Part shown: in pieces, positions 8,141 through 16,654 of the stretch
How positions within the stretch are numbered: the first letter of the stretch is position 1
Layout of the letters: each line of letters begins with the position of its first letter
Assembly: GCA_902727915.1 (NCBI GenBank)
Contig: CACVAU010000055.1
Span: 1 to 64,000, forward strand
Reading direction: 5' to 3'
Length of the DNA stretch: 64,000 nucleotides
DNA from: an uncultured Sulfurovum sp.
GTDB taxonomy: Bacteria > Campylobacterota > Campylobacteria > Campylobacterales > Sulfurovaceae
Notes under the pieces: model-generated
Database searches by the model: none
The model's input: only the letters and a program-made list of their open reading frames with translations
Told to the model about the DNA's origin: nothing
Program-made: the position numbers and the translations under genes

Positions 8141-10030
8141 TTGAGAAATTTAGAGAAATTTATAAGAAATTTATACTTTAAGGATAGAAGGGAAAGTTTG
8201 AAAAATAAAAATACAAAAAGAGACTGGGTAGACTTTACTGCGAAGATTATTTATTTATATGAAAAACTATTTAATAGCGATAAAGAATTGCTCATCAAAT
8301 ATTTTTCCGATAAAAATAGTAATCAAAAATTAAGTAGTCGTAAAAAAACCATTGAAAACTGGTTAAAAGGAGAAACTAAAAAACCAAATAGTTTTCATCC
8401 TTCACGCTTTAGAATCAATGAATATAAACTCAATGGAGAAGCACTACTTTCAACAATAGCATTTCAAAAATGGTCACTGGAAACTTTTAAAAAAAGAGTC
8501 AATCTTTACTTAATCGAAAAACAAAATTTTAATATTCCCAATAAAATGAAATACATCTATTTCTTTAGTACAACAGAAAAAAAATTAAGCTATTTTAAAA
8601 TCAACTATTTAAATAAAGAAAATGATACGATTATCTCATTAAACTCACCAACCTATACCTCCAATACAACCTATCATGGCACCATTAGTACCCATAGTAG
8701 TATGTGTTATATCAATGTGAGTAATGACTTTGATCACATGAACTATATCTTTAAAAACAATGTTGACTTTTATCAAAATGACATAAAAGTTTTTGGTGTC
8801 GCTCAATCTGTTGATGCACTAACACGTGAACCAAAAGCTTTCTTAAGCCTTTTAAGTTCCAGTCAATTAACCCAAGAAGAAGAGTACCGTTTTGCGCACA
8901 AGCTCAATTACTCTAACTTAATGATTGCTGATGATTTTAGCCATGGCTGTACCTTAGAACGTGATTATTTTTTAGAAAATTTTTCTCAAAAAATTCATGA
9001 TTTAAATCGTGATACACAACATTATGCCATTCATGAACATTTTAAAGATGATATGTATTTTGACATTGTGCTTCAAGAGTATCAAAGTTATATAAAACTT
9101 TTAGAGCAATCACTTTATCATAATGACTATCCAATAAACCATAAGCGTCAATCAATTTTATTTGCCCTAAAACATATGTGTAAAAACAAAAAAGAGAAAG
9201 CAACCATTCTCTACCTTTTAAATACAGATACCTTAAGCATACTTGATGCACAAAACTCCATTATGAACATGCAACTTAGCCTTGTAAAAGAAAAAAAATT
9301 AACACTCTCTTATCTTTTTATTATTGAAGACATTAGCCTCTTAAATGAAAGAATTATTGAAAAACTTCACTACTTAGAAGAAAATAATATTTCCATAAAA
9401 CTTACCACAAATTCAAGGTCTATTTACTCCAAAATTTTAATTATAGAAAACAAAAACTTTGCCATCTACAAACGTAAAAATGAACAAAATGATAATCACG
9501 TTACTAAAAGTGCAAATAGCATTGAACTCCTTGGTTATGAGGTTGAAGCACTTGAAAAGGAAGCAATTCCCATTCAAGCCTTTCTTGATAAAAACTATCC
9601 TCTCAATGGGTGCTGGTATCACTACGCCTTCAGTTCTAAAAAAGACACAAGCTCTTTTCATGAAACTATCTTTAACATTAATAACTATAGCTTTACAGCC
9701 TCTTATCCAAAAGGTCAACGTACAGGTTCAATTCTCCAAACCGAAGAATATACTTTAATTCTATTAGAGCATTCTGTTATACGACTGCATAATATTTTTC
9801 TAAAAGAAAACAGATTCTATGTCAGTATTATTGGAAAAGAAATAGGCATACACCATAAAGACGTTTTACTTTTTGGACTTTTTTCAAGAACCAAACTTTC
9901 TAAAGAACAAACCTCTCTGCTACTTAAAAGTATACACCAAAAAGATGATGAAGCATTCAGGGTAAAAATATGTAATAATTTTGACTCAACATTAGCCTAT
10001 TTTGATATGGATAACGATACGCTTACTTAA
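8141..10030 (+). CDS. Unrecognised 629-residue protein
   Basis: I do not recognise this protein. No signal peptide or membrane segment is visible and the composition is lysine- and asparagine-rich, suggesting a cytoplasmic protein. An early block, SSRKKTIENWLKGETKKP (about residues 69-86), looks like the recognition helix and wing of a small helix-turn-helix; it is followed by FHPSRFRINEYKLNGEALL. The middle (residues 270-430) is helical, and a part around LLNTDTLSILDAQNS to TLSYLFIIEDISLLNERI could be a nucleotide-binding fold, though no P-loop is seen. The start is unclear: TTG at 8141 has no ribosome site, whereas TTG at 8198 (in frame) follows GAAGGG with good spacing and would give 610 residues. 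It stands alone between the YD-repeat gene (divergent) and the SulP gene. Confidence 0.6.
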   Translation: MRNLEKFIRNLYFKDRRESLKNKNTKRDWVDFTAKIIYLYEKLFNSDKELLIKYFSDKNSNQKLSSRKKTIENWLKGETKKPNSFHPSRFRINEYKLNGEALLSTIAFQKWSLETFKKRVNLYLIEKQNFNIPNKMKYIYFFSTTEKKLSYFKINYLNKENDTIISLNSPTYTSNTTYHGTISTHSSMCYINVSNDFDHMNYIFKNNVDFYQNDIKVFGVAQSVDALTREPKAFLSLLSSSQLTQEEEYRFAHKLNYSNLMIADDFSHGCTLERDYFLENFSQKIHDLNRDTQHYAIHEHFKDDMYFDIVLQEYQSYIKLLEQSLYHNDYPINHKRQSILFALKHMCKNKKEKATILYLLNTDTLSILDAQNSIMNMQLSLVKEKKLTLSYLFIIEDISLLNERIIEKLHYLEENNISIKLTTNSRSIYSKILIIENKNFAIYKRKNEQNDNHVTKSANSIELLGYEVEALEKEAIPIQAFLDKNYPLNGCWYHYAFSSKKDTSSFHETIFNINNYSFTASYPKGQRTGSILQTEEYTLILLEHSVIRLHNIFLKENRFYVSIIGKEIGIHHKDVLLFGLFSRTKLSKEQTSLLLKSIHQKDDEAFRVKICNNFDSTLAYFDMDNDTLT

Positions 10031-10099
10031 CACGAATTATGTTAGAATTCGCCCCATATTTTATGCCTACTTCTACGGCATAACCTCAAAGGAATTCTA

Positions 10100-11683
10100 T
10101 TGATTAATTTACAAAATTACTCTACCCAAAATATCAAAAATGATATTCTTTCAGGCGCTTTGGTTGCTGTTGCACTTGTACCTGAAGCCATTGCTTTTTC
10201 ATTTATTGCTGGTGTCAGTCCTGTTGTTGGACTTTATGGAGCATTTATTATTGGGCTTATTACAGCTTTACTTGGTGGTAAACCAGGGATGATTTCAGGA
10301 GCAACAGGTTCTGTTGCTGTTGTCTTCGTTGGTTTAGGACTCTCCGTTAAAAACATGTACCCTGACCTTGATACCCAAGCACTCTCAATGATGGTTCTAC
10401 ATACTATTTTATTAACTTCCATAATTGCTGGTCTCATACAAATAGCCATTGGGGTCTTGAAAATGGGTAAGTTTATCCGTCTTGTTCCTCAACCTGCCCT
10501 CTTTGGATTTGTAAATGGTTTAGCCATTGTTATTGCCTTAGCCCAACTTACCTTTTTAGCTCCAGCCAATGTAGAACAGTATACTTCTTGGGTAGACATA
10601 GTTTTAGCCAGTTTCAGTGAAAACTATATTATGTACATTATTATTGCTGTAACCATGGCAACCATGCAGTTCTTACCTAAAGTCTCCAAGGCAGTTCCAG
10701 CAGGACTTGTTGCCATTGTTGTTGTAACCTTGGTTGTGTACTTTGGAAGTATTTCTACTAAAGTTGTTGGTGACTTGGCTGATTTATCTTCTGTGTCTAT
10801 GCCATCATTTATTATGCCATTGGCTGAGCTTTTCACATGGGAAGCAATGTCTATGATTTTACCTGTGGCATTTATTGTCGCATTAGTAGGACTTATTGAA
10901 TCTTTACTTACCCTTTCAGTACTTGATGAAATGGGTGGAGAACGTGGTTCAGGAAATACCGAATGTGTGGCACTTGGTGTTGGTAATACAACATCTGGAC
11001 TATTTGGTGGTATGGCTGGTTGTGCTATGATTGGACAATCTGTTATTAACTTTACTTCTGGTGGGCTTGGTCGTCTCTCTTCATTTACAGCTGCTGTATT
11101 ACTTATTCTTTTAGTAGTTAGTTTTTCAGATGTCATTGCTGCTATTCCTGTGGCTGTACTTGTCGGTATTATGTTTATGGTAAGTATTGGTACCTTTGAG
11201 TTCTCGTCAATGAAACGTTTAAAACACATGCCACGATCAGATGCTTTTGTATTAATCATTGTCACCATTATTACCGTATTAGAGGACTTAGCTGTTGCTG
11301 TTATTGCAGGTATTATTATCTCTGCTTTAGTATTTGCTTGGGAACATGCAAAAATTTGGGCAAGAACGTCTAAAGATAAAGAGGGTAAAAAAGTTTACGA
11401 ACTTGAAGGACCTCTATTTTTTGCTTCCGTCACTTCATTTAATGAACAGTTTGATGTTGCCAATGACCCTGATGAAGTTATTATTGACTTTAAAGATGCA
11501 AGAGTCATGGACAGTTCAGGTGTTGAAGCCATTGATGGTATCACGGAAAAGTATAAACAAGCTGGTAAAAAACTTAGTCTTAGACATTTATCAAAAGACT
11601 GTAAAAAAGTTTTAAAAACAGCTGGACCTTTCTGTACTTTTGAAGAAGATGATCCAACTTATAAAGTTGCTACTAATCAATAA
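10100..11683 (+). CDS. SulP/SLC26-family anion transporter with STAS domain
   Basis: A 527-residue inner-membrane transporter. The N-terminal 400 residues hold many hydrophobic helices with SulP hallmarks: LSGALVAVALVPEAIAFSFIAGVSP in helix 1, GKPGMISGATGSVAVVF, and the conserved block ESLLTLSVLDE. A cytoplasmic STAS domain follows from about residue 430 (VIIDFKDARVMDSSGVEAI, where the Ser corresponds to the regulatory site of STAS/anti-sigma-antagonist folds). SulP proteins carry sulfate, bicarbonate or other anions; the substrate here cannot be read off. TTG start at 10100 preceded by AAAGGAATTC. No carbonic anhydrase or sulfate gene adjoins it. Downstream is a GTAG-hairpin repeat pair. Confidence 0.9.
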   Translation: MINLQNYSTQNIKNDILSGALVAVALVPEAIAFSFIAGVSPVVGLYGAFIIGLITALLGGKPGMISGATGSVAVVFVGLGLSVKNMYPDLDTQALSMMVLHTILLTSIIAGLIQIAIGVLKMGKFIRLVPQPALFGFVNGLAIVIALAQLTFLAPANVEQYTSWVDIVLASFSENYIMYIIIAVTMATMQFLPKVSKAVPAGLVAIVVVTLVVYFGSISTKVVGDLADLSSVSMPSFIMPLAELFTWEAMSMILPVAFIVALVGLIESLLTLSVLDEMGGERGSGNTECVALGVGNTTSGLFGGMAGCAMIGQSVINFTSGGLGRLSSFTAAVLLILLVVSFSDVIAAIPVAVLVGIMFMVSIGTFEFSSMKRLKHMPRSDAFVLIIVTIITVLEDLAVAVIAGIIISALVFAWEHAKIWARTSKDKEGKKVYELEGPLFFASVTSFNEQFDVANDPDEVIIDFKDARVMDSSGVEAIDGITEKYKQAGKKLSLRHLSKDCKKVLKTAGPFCTFEEDDPTYKVATNQ

Positions 11684-11693
11684 AATATATGAA

Positions 11694-11767
11694 CGTTGGC
11701 TGAAGGCAACCCTACAAGTCTCGAACACTATTTAAGTTTGAAAACTGTAGGGTTGGCTTTAGCCGAC
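11694..11767. repeat. Inverted pair of REP-like GTAG hairpins
   Basis: Two inverted copies of a short hairpin sequence lie between the transporter and pdxA. The right copy reads GTAG followed by G and GTTGGC-TTTA-GCCGAC; the left copy, read on the other strand, is GTAG then GGTTGCCTTCAGCCAAC. Each unit has GTAG at the foot of its hairpin, as in REP sequences recognised by RAYT transposases, and the pair has BIME geometry. It may also act as a terminator after the transporter gene. Confidence 0.65.
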
Positions 11768-11787
11768 ACAAATAAAAAGAAGATATT

Positions 11788-12720
11788 ATGAAAAAGATAG
11801 CCATCTCCATCGGTGACCTAAACGGCATCGGAATCCAACTCGCCCTTGAAAATCACGAAGCCATTAAAAAAGTTATCGACCCACTTTACTGTATAGATGA
11901 GATGATGTTAAAACAAGCATCAGAACTTCTAAACATTCCCATTCCTTCTGATTTTAAAACAGTCAAAAAAATAGCCAAAACTTTTACCATAGAACCTGCC
12001 AAAGTCACAAAAGAGTCTGGTGTTTACTCTTTTGCTTCATTTTTAAAAGCTGTAGAACTTTCAAAAACCCAAGAGGTTGATGGGATTATGACTTTACCCA
12101 TTCATAAAAAAGCTTGGGAGTTAGGAGGAGTCTCTTTTAAAGGGCATACCGATGCGCTTAGAGAGTTTTTCTTTGCTCCTGCCATTATGATGTTAGGTTC
12201 TCCTAAAATGTACGTAGCACTCTATACAGAACATGTTCCTTTACATCAAGTAGCAGAAGAAGTAAAAGATGTCCAAAAACTGTCTTCTTTTTTAATTGAT
12301 TTCTATGAAAATATTGAAGATAGATTACTTAACAGTGAAAAGATAGGACTTTTAGGACTCAACCCACATGCTGGAGATGATGGTGTTTTAGGAGATGAAG
12401 AAATTCAGATTAGAGAAGCAAGAGAACTAGCTCATAAAACCATAGGTAAAGAGATTTATACCATGCCTTTAGTACCAGATGTTGCCTTTACGCCAAATAG
12501 CCGTAAAAACCATCACTATTTTGTGGCAATGTATCATGACCAAGGATTAGCCCCTTTAAAAGCACTGTACTTTGATGAAGGTATTAACATCTCATTAAAT
12601 CTACCCATTATTAGAACCTCAGTAGATCATGGAACAGCTTTTGATATTGCTTATAAAAAAAATGTAGAACTCAATAACCTAAGTTATTTAAATGCCATTA
12701 ACTATTTTGTAACTACTTGA
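11788..12720 (+). CDS. pdxA: 4-hydroxythreonine-4-phosphate dehydrogenase PdxA
   Basis: A 310-residue enzyme of the DXP-dependent vitamin B6 pathway; it oxidises 4-phosphohydroxy-L-threonine using NAD. Family blocks are ISIGDLNGIG at the N-terminus, FKGHTDALREFF with a metal-binding His, LGLNPHAGDDGVLG, and the C-terminal AMYHDQGLAPLKALYF with the next metal His, then TSVDHGTAFDIA. ATG at 11788 with AAAGAAGATATT upstream. In this phylum pdxA is often followed by pdxJ or preceded by it; pdxJ is not seen here. Its last 19 bases overlap the 3' end of the convergent diguanylate cyclase gene. Confidence 0.95.
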   Translation: MKKIAISIGDLNGIGIQLALENHEAIKKVIDPLYCIDEMMLKQASELLNIPIPSDFKTVKKIAKTFTIEPAKVTKESGVYSFASFLKAVELSKTQEVDGIMTLPIHKKAWELGGVSFKGHTDALREFFFAPAIMMLGSPKMYVALYTEHVPLHQVAEEVKDVQKLSSFLIDFYENIEDRLLNSEKIGLLGLNPHAGDDGVLGDEEIQIREARELAHKTIGKEIYTMPLVPDVAFTPNSRKNHHYFVAMYHDQGLAPLKALYFDEGINISLNLPIIRTSVDHGTAFDIAYKKNVELNNLSYLNAINYFVTT

Positions 12721-13685
12721 TTTCGTCCATTTTCTTTGGCTTCATACAAGGCTTCATCCACCCTTTCAAAAAACTGCATTTCGGTATCACCAGCTCTAAA
12801 CTGCGTGACACCAAAACTACAAGTAATATTTTTTACCACATTAAAATGAAAACTTTCAATTTCTTGGCGTAATCGTGAAGCCAATAATTGTCCTTTATTT
12901 AACTCTGTATCACGTAATAAAACCACAAATTCTTCTCCACCCCAGCGGGCAAAAATATCTTCATTACGTAATAATCCTTTAACCAAACTCGATATTTCGA
13001 TTAAGACACTGTCTCCTGTATTATGTCCATATTCATCATTAATTCTTTTAAAATGATCAATATCAAAAAGAATTAATGTTAACGTTTTATTGTACTTTTT
13101 TACATTATAGGTTAAACTTTTAAGCACATCATTAATTTTTACACGGTTATAAATCTTCGTTAAAGGGTCATACTCTGCAGCATGTTTACTTCTTAATCTT
13201 TTAGCTTCAAGTTCTGTAATGTCTGTAAAAGAGAGACTATAATTCGTACCACTATTTAATTTGGATATTCTAATTTGATAATAATGTTCTAACATATCAT
13301 CTTTAGAAAATATTTTTACTTTAACCTGTTTTTTCTTTCTTTTAGAAACAGTCTCAATCCATTTTTTACCGTAAGTATACTTATCAATATAAAGAATTCT
13401 ACCCTGACGCTCATCATCATCCTCATTGTCCATCTCGTTATCAAGAAAAAAATCTGATATATCAGCATGGGCTAATTTAAATGACTTTAACGAGTCGTAA
13501 CCAAACACTTTTAAGCCTTGATTATTAATCATTGTAATCTTTTCTGAATTAGTTAATATCATTATATTTTCATGAGAATTTAAAAAAGTTTGAATAACTT
13601 GTTTTGTTCGGATTTTGTAGATTAAAATAGCAAAAGTAAAAAGTGTAATAAGTAAAGTTATACTATATATCGTAATATCTGGCAT
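12702..13685 (-). CDS. Membrane-anchored diguanylate cyclase (PAS-GGDEF)
   Basis: A 327-residue signalling enzyme that makes cyclic di-GMP from GTP. One transmembrane segment (residues 5-23), then a PAS-like region (about 30-160: NIMILTNSEKITMINNQGLKVFGYDSL, ending YSLSFTDITELEAKR) and a C-terminal GGDEF domain with YDPLTKIYNR, DIDHFKRINDEYGHNTGD and the active-site RWGGEEF. An RxxD inhibitory site (RNED) lies five residues before GGEEF, so product inhibition is likely. ATG at 13685 has a strong GGGAGGATGTA ribosome site. The gene overlaps pdxA tail to tail by 19 bases. Confidence 0.93.
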   Translation of the reverse strand: MPDITIYSITLLITLFTFAILIYKIRTKQVIQTFLNSHENIMILTNSEKITMINNQGLKVFGYDSLKSFKLAHADISDFFLDNEMDNEDDDERQGRILYIDKYTYGKKWIETVSKRKKKQVKVKIFSKDDMLEHYYQIRISKLNSGTNYSLSFTDITELEAKRLRSKHAAEYDPLTKIYNRVKINDVLKSLTYNVKKYNKTLTLILFDIDHFKRINDEYGHNTGDSVLIEISSLVKGLLRNEDIFARWGGEEFVVLLRDTELNKGQLLASRLRQEIESFHFNVVKNITCSFGVTQFRAGDTEMQFFERVDEALYEAKENGRNQVVTK

Positions 13686-13857
13686 TACATCCTCCCTGCT
13701 GGATGATTTTAATTAAAATAATGTATTGTTTTGAAAATCAAGTGACTCATCATGAAGATCTCCTTGCTACGCTAACGTTTCTTGAAAAATTTCACAAAGA
13801 TAACAACATTGTAAATTATTTAAAATGTTGCTACTTAACAAATAAATACATTGGCTA

Positions 13858-14490
13858 TCATGAAAGCGTTTCAATCATCTTTTTGGCTTCGAGTAACTCT
13901 TTATCTAAAGCAAAAGCTGACTGATAATATTTTAAAGCTTCTTCTTTTTCATTTAAATCATACAAAGTATTGGCATAATTAAAATGGTGAGGAGCATAGG
14001 CTTTATCCAATTCTATGGCACGTAAATGATGTTGTTTTGCTTCTTCATTTTCATCCAATTTATGTAAAACATTGGCTAAACTAACATGTGCCATATCTTC
14101 ATTATCATTTAATGTTAATAAAGCTTTATAAACTTCTTTAGCTTCTTCTAAACGTGCTAACATTAAAAGAACAAAACCATGCTGTAGTAAAACCTCTTGA
14201 TTTTCAGGCTCTATAATATTAGCAGAAGTTAACGCTTTGTCAGCCTCTACATAATCCTTTTTATGAATAGCCTGATGTGCCATTTGAAGAAGCTGTGCTA
14301 TTCGAGACAACTGTTCTTCGGGTTCGGAAAATATTTTATTTTTTTCTGTAATTGTACCTATTTGTTCATCATCTTTTTTGGCTTCAAAGTCAACACCACG
14401 CTTAGGATAAGAACTTGAAAATAATTGTTTAAAAAAAAGATAAAAAACAACGGCTGAAATTAGAAAAAGTAGTAGTTGAAAGGTACTCAT
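13858..14490 (-). CDS. Membrane-anchored TPR protein
   Basis: About 210 residues: one N-terminal membrane helix (LLLFLISAVVFYLFFKQLF), a charged linker, then tandem tetratricopeptide repeats from about residue 80, with typical signatures such as ADKALTSANIIEPENQEVLLQHGF, AKEVYKALLTLNDNEDMAHVSLA, AKQHHLRAIELDKAYAPHHFNYA and ALKYYQSAFALDKE. TPRs serve protein-protein contacts; the partner is unknown. I chose ATG at 14490 because GGAG lies six bases upstream; a farther ATG at 14514 has no ribosome site. It is followed at 13686-13857 by a spacer with no gene. Confidence 0.75.
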   Translation of the reverse strand: MSTFQLLLFLISAVVFYLFFKQLFSSSYPKRGVDFEAKKDDEQIGTITEKNKIFSEPEEQLSRIAQLLQMAHQAIHKKDYVEADKALTSANIIEPENQEVLLQHGFVLLMLARLEEAKEVYKALLTLNDNEDMAHVSLANVLHKLDENEEAKQHHLRAIELDKAYAPHHFNYANTLYDLNEKEEALKYYQSAFALDKELLEAKKMIETLS

Positions 14491-14571
14491 AAATGCTCCA
14501 TAATTAAGAGTCACATCATAGACTAATCTAGCTTAGAAGTTACCCTCAAAATTAAAATATAGAATTAATAT

Positions 14572-14841
14572 TTACTTCAATTGCTGTGCCAATTCACCCA
14601 TCGCAAAGTTTAATGTCTCTCTATCAGGATAAAGAAAAGAATGTTTCTCTTCATCAGATATCACCACAAATATTCCATAGCCAGTAACTTCAACACGACC
14701 TTTGGATTCTATGTCTACCCATGCCAAACTCATCTCAGTTGTTTCAGTATCATCATAACCAGTTTTCACTAATACAGCAGGATACAAACTCTTAACATTT
14801 TTCAGGTCAAACGTCTTTTCTTCAATTGTAATTGTACTCAT
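14572..14841 (-). CDS. Small hypothetical protein
   Basis: An 89-residue protein I do not recognise. It has no signal peptide or cysteines, is acidic, and alternates hydrophobic residues in a way that suggests mostly beta strands (VKSLYPAVLVKTG, MSLAWVDIESKGRVEVTGYGIFVVI) with a C-terminal helix (RETLNFAMGELAQQL). It lies divergent to the YqeY gene with 50 bases between, and upstream of the TPR gene. The consistent frame and clean start (ATG at 14841) make it likely to be real. Confidence 0.65.
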   Translation of the reverse strand: MSTITIEEKTFDLKNVKSLYPAVLVKTGYDDTETTEMSLAWVDIESKGRVEVTGYGIFVVISDEEKHSFLYPDRETLNFAMGELAQQLK

Positions 14842-14861
14842 AACTCGGATTATAGTATAAT
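14832..14861 (+). promoter_or_regulatory. Promoter of the YqeY-domain gene
   Basis: TTGTAC (14832-14837), an 18-base spacer and a consensus TATAAT (14856-14861) stand 30 bases before the ATG at 14892. The -35 box overlaps the first codons of the divergent small gene. Confidence 0.55.
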
Positions 14862-14891
14862 TTTCCCAAATTATTAAATGGAGAAAATTAA

Positions 14892-15335
14892 ATGAGTTTA
14901 AATGCCCAAATAAAAAGTGATATTAAAGACGCAATGCGTGCTAAAGATGTTCAAAAAAGAGATACCCTAAGAAATATTCAAGTTTCCGTCAAAGACATCG
15001 AAGTCAATGAACGACGTGAAGTTACAGATGCTGATGTTGAAGCTATCTTAATGAAATATTCTAAACAAAGAGAAGATGCAATGGCACAATTTAAAGAAGC
15101 AGGACGAAATGATCTTGTGGAAAAAGAAGAAGCTGAACTTCTCATTGTAAAAACTTACCTACCAGAACCAATGGGTGATGAAGAGCTAGAGGAAATTTTA
15201 AAAAATATTATTAGCCAAACAGGTGCAAATTCAATGAAAGATATGGGCAAAGTTATGGGTACTGCTAAAAAAACTATTGGCTCAAAAGCAGATGGTGGAA
15301 GAATAAATGCTTGTGTTAAAAAGTTACTAAGCTAA
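14892..15335 (+). CDS. GatB/YqeY-domain protein
   Basis: A 147-residue YqeY-type protein: the helical domain shared with the tail of GatB, standing alone. Features are LNAQIKSDIKDAMRAKD and the RDTLRNIQVSVKDIEV helix, then KYSKQREDAMAQFKEAGRNDLVEKEEAEL, IVKTYLP and the C-terminal MGKVMGTAKKTIGSKADGGRI that resembles the GatB tRNA-binding tail. Free-standing YqeY proteins are thought to affect tRNA amidation or tRNA binding, but no reaction is firmly assigned. ATG at 14892 follows AATGGAGAAAATTAA. It converges on the TerB-like gene, with seven bases between the stops. Confidence 0.9.
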   Translation: MSLNAQIKSDIKDAMRAKDVQKRDTLRNIQVSVKDIEVNERREVTDADVEAILMKYSKQREDAMAQFKEAGRNDLVEKEEAELLIVKTYLPEPMGDEELEEILKNIISQTGANSMKDMGKVMGTAKKTIGSKADGGRINACVKKLLS

Positions 15336-15342
15336 ATTGATT

Positions 15343-15774
15343 TTACTGATAACGCATTTTTAAATCAGATAAAAACTCTATCACCCTTAGTTGATAGAGT
15401 TTTTCATCTTCTGTCATTTCACACTCTTGAAATCTCATTAATGCATTAATATTTATCTTTTCTGAAAAACGTTTCACATCACGTGTCTCTTTTTCAACTT
15501 GAAAAACCAAATGTTCAAAGTCTAAACCATTATTCGTAATTATCTTTTGATAATACTCTTTTACAGTTTCAACCAATATTTCACAACGCTCTTCATCATT
15601 TTCATAAATTTCACAAGCACACTCCATCAATAACTTCTCTTCACAAGCATGTATATGCTCATTTGAAGCCACCACAAGGGTGAAAACTTTTGCACGATAT
15701 TCCAAAGAACTACTATGATAAAGTAAAAATTCTCTAAAAAATTTTTTAGCTTTTCGTCGAAGTAGTTTAACCAT
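15343..15774 (-). CDS. TerB-like helical protein (tentative)
   Basis: About 143 residues, all-helical, starting with a basic segment (VKLLRRKAKKFFREFLL). Two helical halves, FTLVVASNEHIHACEEKLLMECACEIY and ALMRFQECEMTEDEKLYQLRVIEFLSDL, resemble the paired acidic loops of the TerB/DjlA-N fold that can bind metal; this is a weak match by eye. I chose ATG at 15774, which overlaps the gpsA stop and has AAGGA eight bases upstream; the frame is open a little further up inside gpsA. Translational coupling to gpsA is likely. Function unknown. Confidence 0.55.
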   Translation of the reverse strand: MVKLLRRKAKKFFREFLLYHSSSLEYRAKVFTLVVASNEHIHACEEKLLMECACEIYENDEERCEILVETVKEYYQKIITNNGLDFEHLVFQVEKETRDVKRFSEKININALMRFQECEMTEDEKLYQLRVIEFLSDLKMRYQ

Positions 15775-16654
15775 GTAATAAGTCCTTAACACACACAAGG
15801 GGGTCTTTACCTTCTAACATTTTGTAAACTTCAGCTGCAATAGGTAAATAAATATTTTCATTTTTCGCAATATTATGTAAAGCCTTAGTCGTTGGAATTC
15901 CCTCTGCTACTTCCCCCAACTCTTCTAAAATATCATCTAAATGCTTAGCTTCTGCAAGTCCTAAACCCACACGATAGTTTCGAGACAACTTTGAAGAAGC
16001 TGTTAAAAACAAATCACCAGCACCACCCAAAGATAAAAAGGTTTCATTCCTTGCCCCAAAATGTTCACCAAAACGTGTCATTTCGACAAGCCCACGTGAA
16101 ATCAAAGCTGCACGAGCATTATTACCAAGTTTTAAACCATCACATACACCACCTGCAATGGCAATAACATTTTTATAAGCTCCAGCAACTTCTGCACCGA
16201 CAACATCATCTCCCACATAGCCTTTTATAAAAAAGGGTAAAGCATTGGCATAAGTCTCTGCCAATGTTAAATTAGAAGAAGAAATTTTTAGAGCCGTTGG
16301 TAAAGATTGCTGTACTTCAGCTGCAAAGGAAGGCCCAGAAATAAATGCCAATCTATCTGTGGAAACAAAAGAACCATAAACTTCATTAAGAAATGAACCT
16401 GTCGCAATCTCTATGCCTTTGGCTGCTACCAAAATGTTTTGTCCTCTATCCTCAAAATTAGCTTCCATCCAAGGACGAACAGATTGAGCAGGAATTGCCA
16501 TTACCAAATATGCATAAGATAAGGCTTCATCTAAAGAGACAAAGTTTTCTATCTCTCTAGCTGTACGAGAAGTTATAACTACTTCATTATTCTCTTTATA
16601 GGCATGGTAAAGTGCCTGTCCCCACTTACCTGCTCCAATAATCGCTATCTTCAT
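15767..16654 (-). CDS. gpsA: Glycerol-3-phosphate dehydrogenase [NAD(P)+] GpsA
   Basis: A 295-residue cytosolic enzyme that reduces dihydroxyacetone phosphate to sn-glycerol 3-phosphate for phospholipid synthesis. The Rossmann motif is IAIIGAGKWGQAL at the N-terminus (GxGxWG), followed by MAIPAQSVRPW, VAAKGIE, FISGPSFAAEV (substrate-binding block), AGAYKNVIAIAGGVCDGL with the catalytic Lys, and GGAGDLFLTASSKLSRNYRVG. Somewhat shorter than the usual 330 residues, as in related Campylobacterota. It begins directly at the stop of the potassium channel gene (16655) and overlaps the downstream gene start. Confidence 0.95.
   Translation of the reverse strand: MKIAIIGAGKWGQALYHAYKENNEVVITSRTAREIENFVSLDEALSYAYLVMAIPAQSVRPWMEANFEDRGQNILVAAKGIEIATGSFLNEVYGSFVSTDRLAFISGPSFAAEVQQSLPTALKISSSNLTLAETYANALPFFIKGYVGDDVVGAEVAGAYKNVIAIAGGVCDGLKLGNNARAALISRGLVEMTRFGEHFGARNETFLSLGGAGDLFLTASSKLSRNYRVGLGLAEAKHLDDILEELGEVAEGIPTTKALHNIAKNENIYLPIAAEVYKMLEGKDPLVCVKDLLHG

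Noticed and set aside
10624..11268. A 214-codon minus-strand frame inside the SulP gene
   Set aside because: It is the complement of a hydrophobic transporter gene with perfect family motifs; the opposite frame has no protein-like features.
13703..13924. A 73-codon plus-strand frame between the cyclase and TPR genes
   Set aside because: It overlaps the 3' part of the TPR gene on the other strand and its sequence has no family-like pattern; the unique 170 bases look like spacer.
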